Positions 7,274 to 13,547 of a stretch of DNA of 15,766 bases are shown piece after piece; positions within the stretch are counted from its first letter, which is position 1, and every line of letters begins with the position of its first letter. The notes under the pieces were generated by a model, which worked only from the letters and a program-made list of their open reading frames with translations, was not told where the DNA came from and ran no database searches. Source of the stretch: Clostridia bacterium (GTDB lineage: Bacteria; Bacillota; Clostridia; Oscillospirales; CAG-272); NCBI GenBank assembly GCA_017416885.1, contig JAFQAM010000372.1, forward strand, positions 1 to 15,766. The letters are read 5' to 3'. The position numbers were made by a program, and so were the translations under genes.

Positions 7274-9217
7274 TCATCTTTCAATAAATAAAATTACAGG
7301 ATCTAAAATATTACAAGGCGTATCAAGAATATATCTGCCGTTTTCGTATTTAAAGTCAATATATACGCTTTCTCCGTTTGGCATTAGCTTTTTAAACCCT
7401 TTTGCCTCAAAATCGCAAACTAACTCTAAATTGTCAATAGGATCTGAGCCAATGTTGAAAACACCGCAGAATAAATCCCCATTTTCCATATCAGCCGCCC
7501 TTAAATATATTTCCTCATCGTTTGGATAATATACAGGTAGCTCATTTGCCATGCCTACCATTTCAATTAATTGCTGTTTTCTTGAATAATTAAGGAAAGA
7601 AAACGCTTTAGAAATATGAAATTCAGCCACAGGCGTACCGCAAAACACAAACACATTACCGCCAAGCTCATTTTTATATACAGTCGAGCCGGGAAACAAA
7701 TCCTCATAGCTTTCATAATCGGTAGTATTGCTGACAATAGAGCTAATCACCACATCATCATTCAGCGGTACAAGCTCCTTTATTCCTTGCTGTAACGCAA
7801 CGCGGCAGTTGGTTTTGAAAATCAACTCACTAACAGGAATTTTACCCTGCCACTCTCTTACATCAACACCTAAATACTTACCAAAGCCACGCCTAATAAG
7901 ATTCAAACCAGTGTCGGACGCAAGCATTATGTTTCCCTTTAAATATTCAAGCACCTCATTGTCGCTTAAACGGGTGTCAACATCTCCCTCAAGGCAAACC
8001 AAACCGCCGTTTTCGCTTGAAAAATACATAGGCAAGCCTAATCTTTCAAGCACACAGTAGCTCCAGCCGTCCCATTCCTCTTTAACTCTGCCATAAGTAA
8101 AATCGGGAGTAGCTGGCACAAAAATTCTGCATCCTCTCCATTTTAAGGTAGGCTGTATTTTTGCCAATTTTTCATAAAAGCCAAAATTCTTGCTTAATAC
8201 ACGCCTGTACGCCTTACCGCTTTCAGGCTCATAAGAAACAAGCCTTGTTATCCAATGCTTAGCGCCGTTTGTACCCTCTAAAATAGAGCCTGTAAAATGT
8301 GTATGCAAGGACATTGCCCCTGTGCTGTATCTGTTTTGAGGACAGGTATCCGTCTCAGCTAAAAACACATCCACCTTTCCCTTTAGCTTAGCAATTTGTG
8401 TAGCCGCCCTGTGAAAAGCTCGGCTGAAATACCTTGCCCCCTCAGGCGTGTAATTTCCATTATTAATTCTGACCACCACAGGATTATTTTTACCTGCAAG
8501 CACCGAAGCAATCTCATACGCAAATTCCGCATTGTTTCCGCAACAGCAATATGACATTTCCAATGTCGGATTTACACTGTCAACGCCTGCTCGCATAACC
8601 TTAGCCGTCTCAACAAGAGAAAGCTTTTGCTCCTCAATAAATATATCGGTATATTTTTTTGCAAGCTCGCTTTTTTCATTAACAATTTTCCAAAGCTCTC
8701 TGTCAGTAAAAGAGGTGCCTGCCTTTTTGTTAAACCTCTCCATATGTAAAGGACAAGCGCACCCCTCACCCTTATACCATATGGTGCGAAAATCATCATC
8801 AATCATAATGTGGTCCGGCTCATATGATGCAATAGTAGCAAGTACATTATAAATATATTCCTTAAAGCCCTCGTCACAAGGACAAACAACTCTTGTCGCA
8901 GCACCGTCGTTAAAATTAATATGCGTCTGATAAGGAAACATCTCTCCAAGCACCCAACCGTGACCGACAGATGCCTGCACCAAAACACCGTTGGGAATAT
9001 TCATCTTATCAAGCTTTTCCTTGAATTTTGCATATTTTTTGCATAAAATACTAACCTTGTCACTTGGCGGATTGCCCTCAGGTACAAGAGTCATTTTAAA
9101 TAGAGCACAGGAGCAAACTCCACTCTCATATTGCTCCTTAATATCCTGACATATTTCCTCTAAATGCTGAATGTCAGGATTCATTATCGAATACGAATGT
9201 AAGTATCTTTTATCCAT
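7274..9217 (-). CDS. Large protein resembling a TIM-barrel glycoside hydrolase
   Basis: A 647-aa soluble protein. The N-terminal 330 residues look like a TIM barrel of the GH42-like type: HIMIDDDF at 137-143 closely followed by a GCACPLHMERF cysteine motif (about 152-162), a CCC cluster near 224-226, and FLAETDTCPQNRYS with E288 as a candidate catalytic acid. A middle alpha/beta region (about 360-520) and a C-terminal beta-rich region (about 540-647) follow, as in GH42-like enzymes. I recognise the pattern but not an exact family, so substrate and activity are open. No signal peptide is visible with the start chosen here. That start is ATG 9217, because GGAG lies 6 bases before it and a longer frame back to 9283 would overlap the upstream gene. 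It is the second gene of a two-gene operon. Confidence 0.6.
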   Translation of the reverse strand: MDKRYLHSYSIMNPDIQHLEEICQDIKEQYESGVCSCALFKMTLVPEGNPPSDKVSILCKKYAKFKEKLDKMNIPNGVLVQASVGHGWVLGEMFPYQTHINFNDGAATRVVCPCDEGFKEYIYNVLATIASYEPDHIMIDDDFRTIWYKGEGCACPLHMERFNKKAGTSFTDRELWKIVNEKSELAKKYTDIFIEEQKLSLVETAKVMRAGVDSVNPTLEMSYCCCGNNAEFAYEIASVLAGKNNPVVVRINNGNYTPEGARYFSRAFHRAATQIAKLKGKVDVFLAETDTCPQNRYSTGAMSLHTHFTGSILEGTNGAKHWITRLVSYEPESGKAYRRVLSKNFGFYEKLAKIQPTLKWRGCRIFVPATPDFTYGRVKEEWDGWSYCVLERLGLPMYFSSENGGLVCLEGDVDTRLSDNEVLEYLKGNIMLASDTGLNLIRRGFGKYLGVDVREWQGKIPVSELIFKTNCRVALQQGIKELVPLNDDVVISSIVSNTTDYESYEDLFPGSTVYKNELGGNVFVFCGTPVAEFHISKAFSFLNYSRKQQLIEMVGMANELPVYYPNDEEIYLRAADMENGDLFCGVFNIGSDPIDNLELVCDFEAKGFKKLMPNGESVYIDFKYENGRYILDTPCNILDPVILFIER

Positions 9218-9242
9218 AATAATCTCCGTTAAATATGATACT

Positions 9243-9782
9243 TTATAAATTATGTTCGCCATAATCAAGCTCATTATCGGCATCGGATTTTACACTTGCT
9301 TTTTCTGATTTATATTGCGAAATAAATCTGATTAAGAATGTTATTTCCAAGCAGCAGAAAAATATTTGTAAAAATACAGCCGTAGCAGAGGTGTATGTGT
9401 TATCTCCCTTTGAAAGAGTGAAAACCGAACGCCTTATAAATGTGTCCTTGTATGTACTAACAGAGCTACTGTATGAATTGGTTGGAAAAGAAATCAAAAC
9501 AATTTTGTCAACAGTCTTATTGTCATCGTTTTTAGACTTGACTCTTTGATATAATCCAACATAATTCTCAGTCTCGCCGTTTTGACTGTTAGAACCGTAA
9601 ACATATCCTCTTTTAAACTCTAATTTTGTATTGAAAGAGCTTGTATAGTATGAGCTTCCGTATTTCGTAACGCCTGAATAAGTACCAACAACAGGCTGAC
9701 AAAGAAAAATTATATTTAAAATAACCGCAACGATTAATATCGCAATGGAAAATTTAGATTTCTTTAATAAATTTTGCAACAT
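9243..9782 (-). CDS. Membrane protein of unknown function with large external loop
   Basis: A 179-aa protein I cannot assign to a family. There is one hydrophobic helix near the N-terminus (about residues 11-33, after LLKKSK) and one near the C-terminus (about 134-155). Between them lie about 100 residues rich in S, T, Y and N, and the C-terminal tail is acidic (DADNELDYGE). The positive N-terminus suggests both ends are inside and the middle loop outside. ATG 9782 is preferred: AAGGAG sits 5 bases upstream, while upstream starts at 9842 and 9812 overlap the promoter. The gap to the hydrolase-like gene is 25 bases, so they form one operon. Spo0A-box-like sites lie about 70-90 bases upstream of its expected transcription start. 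Confidence 0.75.
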   Translation of the reverse strand: MLQNLLKKSKFSIAILIVAVILNIIFLCQPVVGTYSGVTKYGSSYYTSSFNTKLEFKRGYVYGSNSQNGETENYVGLYQRVKSKNDDNKTVDKIVLISFPTNSYSSSVSTYKDTFIRRSVFTLSKGDNTYTSATAVFLQIFFCCLEITFLIRFISQYKSEKASVKSDADNELDYGEHNL

Positions 9783-9813
9783 AAATACTCCTTGAAAATA
9801 TTTTACATTATCC

Positions 9814-9842
9814 ATTTTACCACGGATAATGCTAAAAAGCAA
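9814..9842 (-). promoter_or_regulatory. Sigma-A promoter of the membrane protein / hydrolase-like operon
   Basis: On the minus strand: TTGCTT (9842-9837), a 17-base spacer and TAAAAT (9819-9814) with TGG just before it (extended -10). Confidence 0.8.
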
Positions 9843-9852
9843 TATGTTATCT

Positions 9853-9878
9853 CAAAAACTAAAAAAACATAGTTTTTG
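9853..9878. repeat. Inverted repeat in the divergent promoter region
   Basis: CAAAAACTA (9853-9861) and TAGTTTTTG (9870-9878) form a 9-bp perfect inverted repeat with an A-rich loop. There is no T-tract on the plus strand. It lies between the Spo0A-box pair and the minus-strand promoter and touches the first box. It could be a weak attenuating hairpin or a protein site. Confidence 0.4.
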
Positions 9879-9894
9879 CCGACACCGTTCGACA
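9878..9894 (-). promoter_or_regulatory. Tandem Spo0A-box-like heptamers
   Basis: On the minus strand TGTCGAA (9894-9888), identical to the known Spo0A box consensus, is followed after 3 bases by TGTCGGC (9884-9878), which matches five of seven. The 10-bp period puts both on the same helix face, as expected for a Spo0A dimer. They lie between spo0A and the divergent membrane-protein operon. A plus-strand TATAAT at 9915-9920 has no normal -35; the boxes sit in that place with a wide gap of 20 bases, as known for Spo0A-activated sigma-A promoters such as spoIIG. Confidence 0.6.
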
Positions 9895-9988
9895 TAATAT
9901 TTTAACGATTTGTGTATAATTGTAAGTAATTGGAAAATAATAATTGAAAAAATGTGAATTTTTGTTGAAATATGTTTGACAAAAGCTA

Positions 9989-10017
9989 TTGAATTTATTG
10001 ACGATATGTGTTATAAT
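9989..10017 (+). promoter_or_regulatory. Sigma-A promoter of spo0A
   Basis: TTGAAT (9989-9994), a 17-base spacer and TATAAT (10012-10017). The leader to ATG 10079 is about 55 bases. TTGACA at 9976-9981 has no -10 partner at normal distance. Confidence 0.7.
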
Positions 10018-10078
10018 TCATATGCGTTTGGAAAAATATGTAAAACGCAAGCGAAAAATCATACCCAAGGAGAATGTA

Positions 10079-10849
10079 ATGGAAATCCACGCAAAAATCT
10101 TGATTGCTGACGAAAACACACAAACCTGTCACGCAACAAAGGAAGCACTTTTGAGAAAGGGCTATCGTAACATCGACGAAGCATTTAACGGAGAGGAGGC
10201 GCTTGTTAAGATTAATAGAAACCATCCTGACATAGTTATTACGGATGTGTGGCTATCTAAGCTTGACGGAATAGGACTTATCCGTAACTGCAAGGGCATC
10301 AATTTTGAGCCCGATATGTCACCAAGCTTTATCGTAGCATCATTGGTGTCATCACAAACCTTATTCATCGACGCAACTAATGCGGGCGCAAGCCTTTGTT
10401 TGATGAAGCCGTTTGATATTAATAGTCTATGCGAGCATATTGATACACTCTATCGCAATAGACTTTCAAACAGCGGTAATACTTCACCGTCAAATATTGA
10501 TATGGAATCACAGGTAACAAAGGTAATACACCAAATCGGTGTTCCAGCCCATATTAAAGGCTATCAATATCTACGCACCGCCATACTTATGACCATATCC
10601 GATAACGAAATCATAAACTCAGTTACAAAAATACTCTACCCATCCGTTGCTAAAAAGTACGCTACCACAACCTCAAGAGTAGAAAGAGCAATCCGCCACG
10701 CAATCGAGGTAGCGTGGGACAGGGGCGATGTGGATACATTAAACTCCTACTTTGGTTACACCATCCAAAACAACAGAGGCAAACCCACAAACTCCGAATT
10801 TATCGCAATGATCGCCGATAATATGCGCCTCAAATACAAATTACATTAA
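10079..10849 (+). CDS. spo0A: Sporulation master response regulator Spo0A
   Basis: A 256-aa response regulator that controls entry into sporulation. The receiver domain (1-125) has the acidic pocket D11/E12, phosphoacceptor D56 in VITDVW, S88 and K110 in MKPF. The usual DxxMP loop reads DVWLS, so the conserved proline is missing. The effector domain (145-256) is almost the family consensus: HQIGVPAHIKGYQYLR, the recognition helix SRVERAIRHAIEVAW at 199-213, FGYT, and GKPTNSEFIAMIAD. Length is typical (267 in B. subtilis). ATG 10079 is chosen because AAGGAG lies 7 bases upstream and the receiver begins right after; a longer frame starting at 9989 would begin inside the promoter. The usual upstream neighbour spoIVB is absent. 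Two Spo0A-box-like sites upstream suggest autoregulation. Confidence 0.95.
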   Translation: MEIHAKILIADENTQTCHATKEALLRKGYRNIDEAFNGEEALVKINRNHPDIVITDVWLSKLDGIGLIRNCKGINFEPDMSPSFIVASLVSSQTLFIDATNAGASLCLMKPFDINSLCEHIDTLYRNRLSNSGNTSPSNIDMESQVTKVIHQIGVPAHIKGYQYLRTAILMTISDNEIINSVTKILYPSVAKKYATTTSRVERAIRHAIEVAWDRGDVDTLNSYFGYTIQNNRGKPTNSEFIAMIADNMRLKYKLH

Positions 10850-10850
10850 C

Positions 10851-10889
10851 AAAAACGCTCCTTGGACATCTCGCCCAAGGAGCGTTTTT
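10851..10889 (+). terminator. Rho-independent terminator of spo0A
   Basis: A perfect 15-bp stem (10851-10865 with 10875-10889), nine-base loop, ending in five T residues. It starts two bases after the spo0A stop. Confidence 0.93.
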
Positions 10890-10965
10890 ATTTACAGATT
10901 TTAAATCAAGCAAAGTATAGATTGGAAAATACACTCTGTTGTCCCCAATGCGGTACACAAATCAA

Positions 10966-10993
10966 TTGACAATATATAAAAACCTTTTAAAAT
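10966..10993 (+). promoter_or_regulatory. Sigma-A promoter of the 141-aa orphan
   Basis: Consensus TTGACA (10966-10971), a 16-base spacer and TAAAAT (10988-10993). AGAGG lies about 8 bases before ATG 11026. I see no other structure in 10890-10965. Confidence 0.7.
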
Positions 10994-11025
10994 ATTAATG
11001 AAATCTATTTAACAGAGGTAAATCT

Positions 11026-11451
11026 ATGACAAACGAATATATTGCATTAATTTCCCAAATAGACGAAATTTACATATCAAACCGATTTTTCAACCTTGTT
11101 ACACATCAAAGCTGCGACTGTGACGAAATAATCATTAAAAACGGCGAAAAGCTATCTTATCTAACAATACAAAACGATAAAAACGAATGGTACATCGACA
11201 TTCAAAAAATTAACGAAATCGACCACTCCCAATACATCCACAAGCTTGATCTATCCAATGAAAAATTTATATACGATAAAACACTCTACCACAATAGCGG
11301 TAGAATAGACGGAATAAAATTTCACTATAAAAATATTTATCTTTTCATTTTCGACCTTGAATACAACCTTGTCATAACCAAAAGTCAATGCGACCTGTTT
11401 GACGAAAACACCTATGACCTTGATACAAAATATCAAAATATAACGAAATAG
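11026..11451 (+). CDS. Hypothetical 141-aa protein
   Basis: I do not recognise this protein. It is soluble, acidic-polar and rich in D, N, K, I and Y, with no signal peptide or membrane helix. Alternating short hydrophobic strands (for example YLTIQN, EWYIDI, GIKFHYKNIYLFIFDLEYNLVI) suggest a beta-rich fold. Cysteines occur near the start as SCDCDE and once late, so a metal site is possible but weak. The gene has its own consensus promoter and a reasonable ribosome binding site. Codon use resembles the neighbouring his and RNA repair genes. No clear terminator separates it from the following regulator, which has its own promoter, so partial readthrough is possible. Confidence 0.75.
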   Translation: MTNEYIALISQIDEIYISNRFFNLVTHQSCDCDEIIIKNGEKLSYLTIQNDKNEWYIDIQKINEIDHSQYIHKLDLSNEKFIYDKTLYHNSGRIDGIKFHYKNIYLFIFDLEYNLVITKSQCDLFDENTYDLDTKYQNITK

Positions 11452-11492
11452 CTTCTCACTTAAACTGATAAAAGCTCTCACCATTTGCGTTG

Positions 11493-11521
11493 TTGTTTTT
11501 CGCCAAAATAAATGATATACT
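11493..11521 (+). promoter_or_regulatory. Sigma-A promoter with extended -10 for the large XRE regulator
   Basis: TTGTTT (11493-11498), a 17-base spacer and TATACT (11516-11521), preceded by TGA (11513-11515). The leader to ATG 11557 is about 30 bases. The -10 is inside a palindrome. Confidence 0.75.
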
Positions 11522-11527
11522 ATCATT
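11511..11527. promoter_or_regulatory. Candidate autoregulatory operator over the -10
   Basis: AATGATA (11511-11517), TAC, TATCATT (11521-11527): a perfect 7+3+7 palindrome that covers the whole -10 and the expected start point. A bound XRE dimer would block transcription, so self-repression by the next gene is likely. Confidence 0.6.
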
Positions 11528-11556
11528 GCCGGCAAGAAAAATACGGAGGACAAATT

Positions 11557-12795
11557 ATGATATGTAAGATTGGTGAAAAAATTCGCACATTACGATTGCA
11601 AAAAGCTATGACACAAGAGCAGTTAGCAGAGCGTTTAGGTATATCATATCAATCGGTTAGCAGATGGGAAAATGGTGTGACTTACCCTGATATTGAGTTT
11701 CTTCCTACCATTGCTAAACTATTTTCGGTGTCAACGGATTATCTTTTAGGACAAAATGAAGATGAAAAGAAAAAAGAAATTCGCAAGGGTATAAATAGCA
11801 TTTCGGAAATGAATATAAAAAATTTAGATATGCTTATAGAACTGATTCGCGTTTGTAGGCGTGAGCAGGACAATGGAGAGTATTTCAGGGATATTTGCTA
11901 CTCTCTTCGATATTCATCGTTGCATCAAAACAGTGTTGTACTTGAGGAATTACGAAAAAGTAAAGAAATCTTTTTCGATACCTGCTCCGATGCGGCAATT
12001 CGTTCGGAAGCACTTGGATATTATGCTTGCTTAGAAGAGGAACATCATATCAAAGGATTGCTTGACAAATATGCTTCGCATTATGCAACGGACAGGGATT
12101 ATTTGTTGAAGGAACGGTATTTATTCCGTGACGAATTTGAACGCTTTGAAACATCAAGACAAAGATATTTACACAAGCAAATCGCATATTTAATAGATGG
12201 TGATATTTCTCTATGGCGTGATAGCAGCAAGGCGATGGAAGCAGAATATACATTGTTCGAAAACAATGCAAAGCTTGCACTGCTTCATAGCATGTGTCAA
12301 GAATCTCCCACCAAGGAAAATCCCATTACATGTGGCAACGCTCCTGATGTCTTTGCAGTACAACGCATTTACATTGGTATGAGGCAAGTATGTGCTTATG
12401 CATATTTGGGTGAAAATGCGAAGGCATATGCTGTACTCAATGATATTATTCAATTGATAGAACGACTTATGAATATGCCTGACGGAAGCAAGCTTCGTTC
12501 TACATCTCCCGCACTTAATATTTTAGAAGTTACAATAAAAGCAAATGAAAACGGCGATAGCTCGGGATGTGGAAAATATTTATTGTACACGTTAGAAAAC
12601 GGAGAACAAGAAATGTTTGGCGAGATTTTTCCACAGAGTGAGTTGGAATGCTTAACTACCGCAGAATACGCTCGGTGGGGCTGGTTACACCAGCTTCGCA
12701 AAGAAGAACATTTTCTTGAACTGATAGAACGCTTGTCAAAAACAATTAAATCGTATTGTTGTTTAGTAACATCAAAAAAGAAAAAATTAGTGTAA
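11557..12795 (+). CDS. Large XRE family helix-turn-helix regulator
   Basis: A 412-aa protein. Residues 4-62 are a textbook Cro/C1-type helix-turn-helix (IGEKIRTLRLQKAMTQEQLA, then SYQSVSRWENGVTYPDIEFL and the STDYLLGQ end). The remaining 340 residues are mostly helical with repeated short helices, like the TPR-type sensor parts of RRNPP/Rgg regulators, but no repeat unit is clear enough to call. Several cysteines are spread through it. ATG 11557 is chosen because GGAGG lies 7 bases upstream; the longer frame from 11512 starts inside the promoter. The gene looks different in codon use from its neighbours (more GTT, TTA and CGT-type codons, by eye), which could mean lateral acquisition. It probably represses itself through the palindrome at 11511-11527. 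Its target genes are unknown. Confidence 0.85.
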   Translation: MICKIGEKIRTLRLQKAMTQEQLAERLGISYQSVSRWENGVTYPDIEFLPTIAKLFSVSTDYLLGQNEDEKKKEIRKGINSISEMNIKNLDMLIELIRVCRREQDNGEYFRDICYSLRYSSLHQNSVVLEELRKSKEIFFDTCSDAAIRSEALGYYACLEEEHHIKGLLDKYASHYATDRDYLLKERYLFRDEFERFETSRQRYLHKQIAYLIDGDISLWRDSSKAMEAEYTLFENNAKLALLHSMCQESPTKENPITCGNAPDVFAVQRIYIGMRQVCAYAYLGENAKAYAVLNDIIQLIERLMNMPDGSKLRSTSPALNILEVTIKANENGDSSGCGKYLLYTLENGEQEMFGEIFPQSELECLTTAEYARWGWLHQLRKEEHFLELIERLSKTIKSYCCLVTSKKKKLV

Positions 12796-12855
12796 ACAAT
12801 CTCTCATTAGAGTGCTAAAAGATAAAATTTAGAGTAATTTTCAATGTAACGAAAT

Positions 12856-12942
12856 ATGAATTTCTATGAAATGGCACTGTGGCGTGTGCTTGGATATATA
12901 CAAGTGGCTCGGCTTTGTAAAGCATTAGAAAAGCAAGGTTGA
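12856..12942 (+). CDS. Possible 28-aa small protein
   Basis: An ATG with an in-frame TAA just upstream (12847-12849) opens a 28-codon frame. It encodes MNFYEMALWRVLGYI and then a basic amphipathic helix ending in EKQG. The TGA at 12940-12942 lies inside the terminator stem. No clear ribosome binding site is present, and the spacing from the regulator stop is 60 bases. It could be a small protein, the remnant of a longer gene, or chance. Confidence 0.25.
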   Translation: MNFYEMALWRVLGYIQVARLCKALEKQG

Positions 12943-12959
12943 ATTTTCAGCCTTGCTTT
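12930..12959. terminator. Hairpin terminator, usable in both directions
   Basis: AAAGCAAGG (12930-12938) pairs with CCTTGCTTT (12951-12959), and three more base pairs (one G-T) lead to a six-base loop. AATTTGTTTT follows on the plus strand. It can end transcripts of the XRE regulator, and on the minus strand those of the four-helix-bundle gene, whose stop lies inside it. Confidence 0.7.
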
Positions 12960-13291
12960 AATTTGTTTTCGATTGTAATACAGGAGCTTGTGAGCATTCT
13001 TTTAATTCTACCACAAAGATTTCTGTGTTTTTTGAAGGTTTCTTCGTTTATTGCTTCTGTTGAGAATAGAAGCTTTAACCAGCTTTCAGTTTTTTCGTGC
13101 AATTTCAAATTTTGAATGCATGTCTGCAAGACTTTGAGGGTATTGTGCCTCTGTAATGTTAGCAAACACACTTGATGATGACTTTTTTATTTGAAAAACC
13201 ACATTGGAATCAAATATATTGTCCTTACATAGCTTAGCAATGCAAACAGCTAATTCTCGCTATATTTTAAAAGCAAATTTCTTTTAGCCAC
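12947..13291 (-). pseudogene. Four-helix-bundle protein (S23 / Avd-like family), two frameshifts
   Basis: Three minus-strand segments together give a full-length (about 114 aa) four-helix-bundle protein, the family that includes 23S rRNA intervening-sequence proteins and Avd of diversity-generating retroelements. Segment A (13291-13253): VAKRNLLLKYSEN. Segment B (13253-13092), one frame over: LAVCIAKLCKDN, then SSSSVFANITEAQYPQSLAD, HSKFEIARK. Segment C (13090-12947), in the frame of A: TESWLKLL, then the RIKRMLTSSC end. A and B join where one base seems missing near 13253. B and C join in a run of six A residues (13090-13095) with one base too many. The two shifts cancel, so the gene is recently broken or mis-sequenced. 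GTG 13291 is a possible start. The hairpin array lies just upstream. Confidence 0.75.
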
Positions 13292-13305
13292 AACCAGCCC
13301 TCAAT

Positions 13306-13501
13306 CAATGCGTAGCATTGTATGTAATCACGCATAGCGTGTATGAAATTTGCAACTTGTTGCAGTATGTAATTGACACACAGTGTCGTATGGAATCAAA
13401 CTGAAGCACATCCTATACAATCTAATGATTGATGCCATACAGTCGCACAGCGACTGATTCCATGCACCTTGCGGTGATTCCATGCCAAACCTTCAGTTTG
13501 G
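13306..13501. repeat. Array of seven short hairpins with a conserved linker
   Basis: Seven perfect small palindromes: H1 13306-13320 (6-bp stem, GTA loop), H2 13329-13341 (5 bp, ATA), H3 13351-13364 (6 bp, TT), H4 13375-13387 (5 bp, ACA), H5 13440-13456 (7 bp, ACA), H6 13465-13476 (4 bp, TTGC), H7 13485-13501 (6 bp, CTTCA). Centres are about 22-23 bases apart within each half. Each stem has a different sequence. Linkers after H1-H4 read TATG(T/A/G)AAT on the plus strand (13321, 13342, 13366, 13389). After H5 and H6 the linker is ATTCCATG (13457, 13477), the inverted form, so the array consists of two opposed halves around a spacer at 13398-13430. It lies 15 bases 5' of the four-helix-bundle pseudogene on the minus strand. 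Confidence 0.85.
13397..13500. repeat. Long-range inverted repeat linking the two halves of the hairpin array
   Basis: CAAACTGAAG (13397-13406) is the exact complement of CTTCAGTTTG (13491-13500), which forms the loop and right arm of hairpin H7. ATGGAATC (13390-13397) is also complementary to GATTCCAT at 13456-13463 and 13476-13483. The right half could therefore fold either as local hairpins or as one large stem. Confidence 0.65.
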
Positions 13502-13507
13502 ATAAAT

Positions 13508-13543
13508 AAAACAGTCGAACACTAAAGTGTTCGACTTTGTTTT
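13508..13543 (-). terminator. Terminator of the tRNA operon
   Basis: GTCGAACACT (13514-13523) and AGTGTTCGAC (13526-13535) form a 10-bp perfect stem with an AA loop; AAAAC and GTTTT extend it with a small bulge. On the minus strand GTTTTATTTAT follows. It separates the tRNA genes from the hairpin array. Confidence 0.8.
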
Positions 13544-13547
13544 ATTT

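Noticed and set aside
7728..8852. Plus-strand open frames opposite the hydrolase-like gene
   Set aside because: They are antisense to a long gene with clear domain motifs, have no ribosome binding sites and no recognisable protein features.
9989..10078. Longer N-terminus for Spo0A
   Set aside because: The extra 30 residues would start within the spo0A promoter and are unlike any receiver; a strong ribosome binding site supports ATG 10079.
13306..13501. CRISPR array
   Set aside because: The conserved part is only about 8 bases, the stems differ and are palindromes, and the two halves are inverted. There is no repeat-spacer structure and no cas gene.
12947..13501. Diversity-generating retroelement because of the Avd-like protein
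   Set aside because: No reverse transcriptase, no template/variable repeat pair and no A-specific substitution pattern are visible in the window.
13513..13536. Spo0A-like box (GTCGAAC) near the tRNA terminator
   Set aside because: It lacks the leading T of TGTCGAA and is part of a perfect terminator stem, which explains it better.
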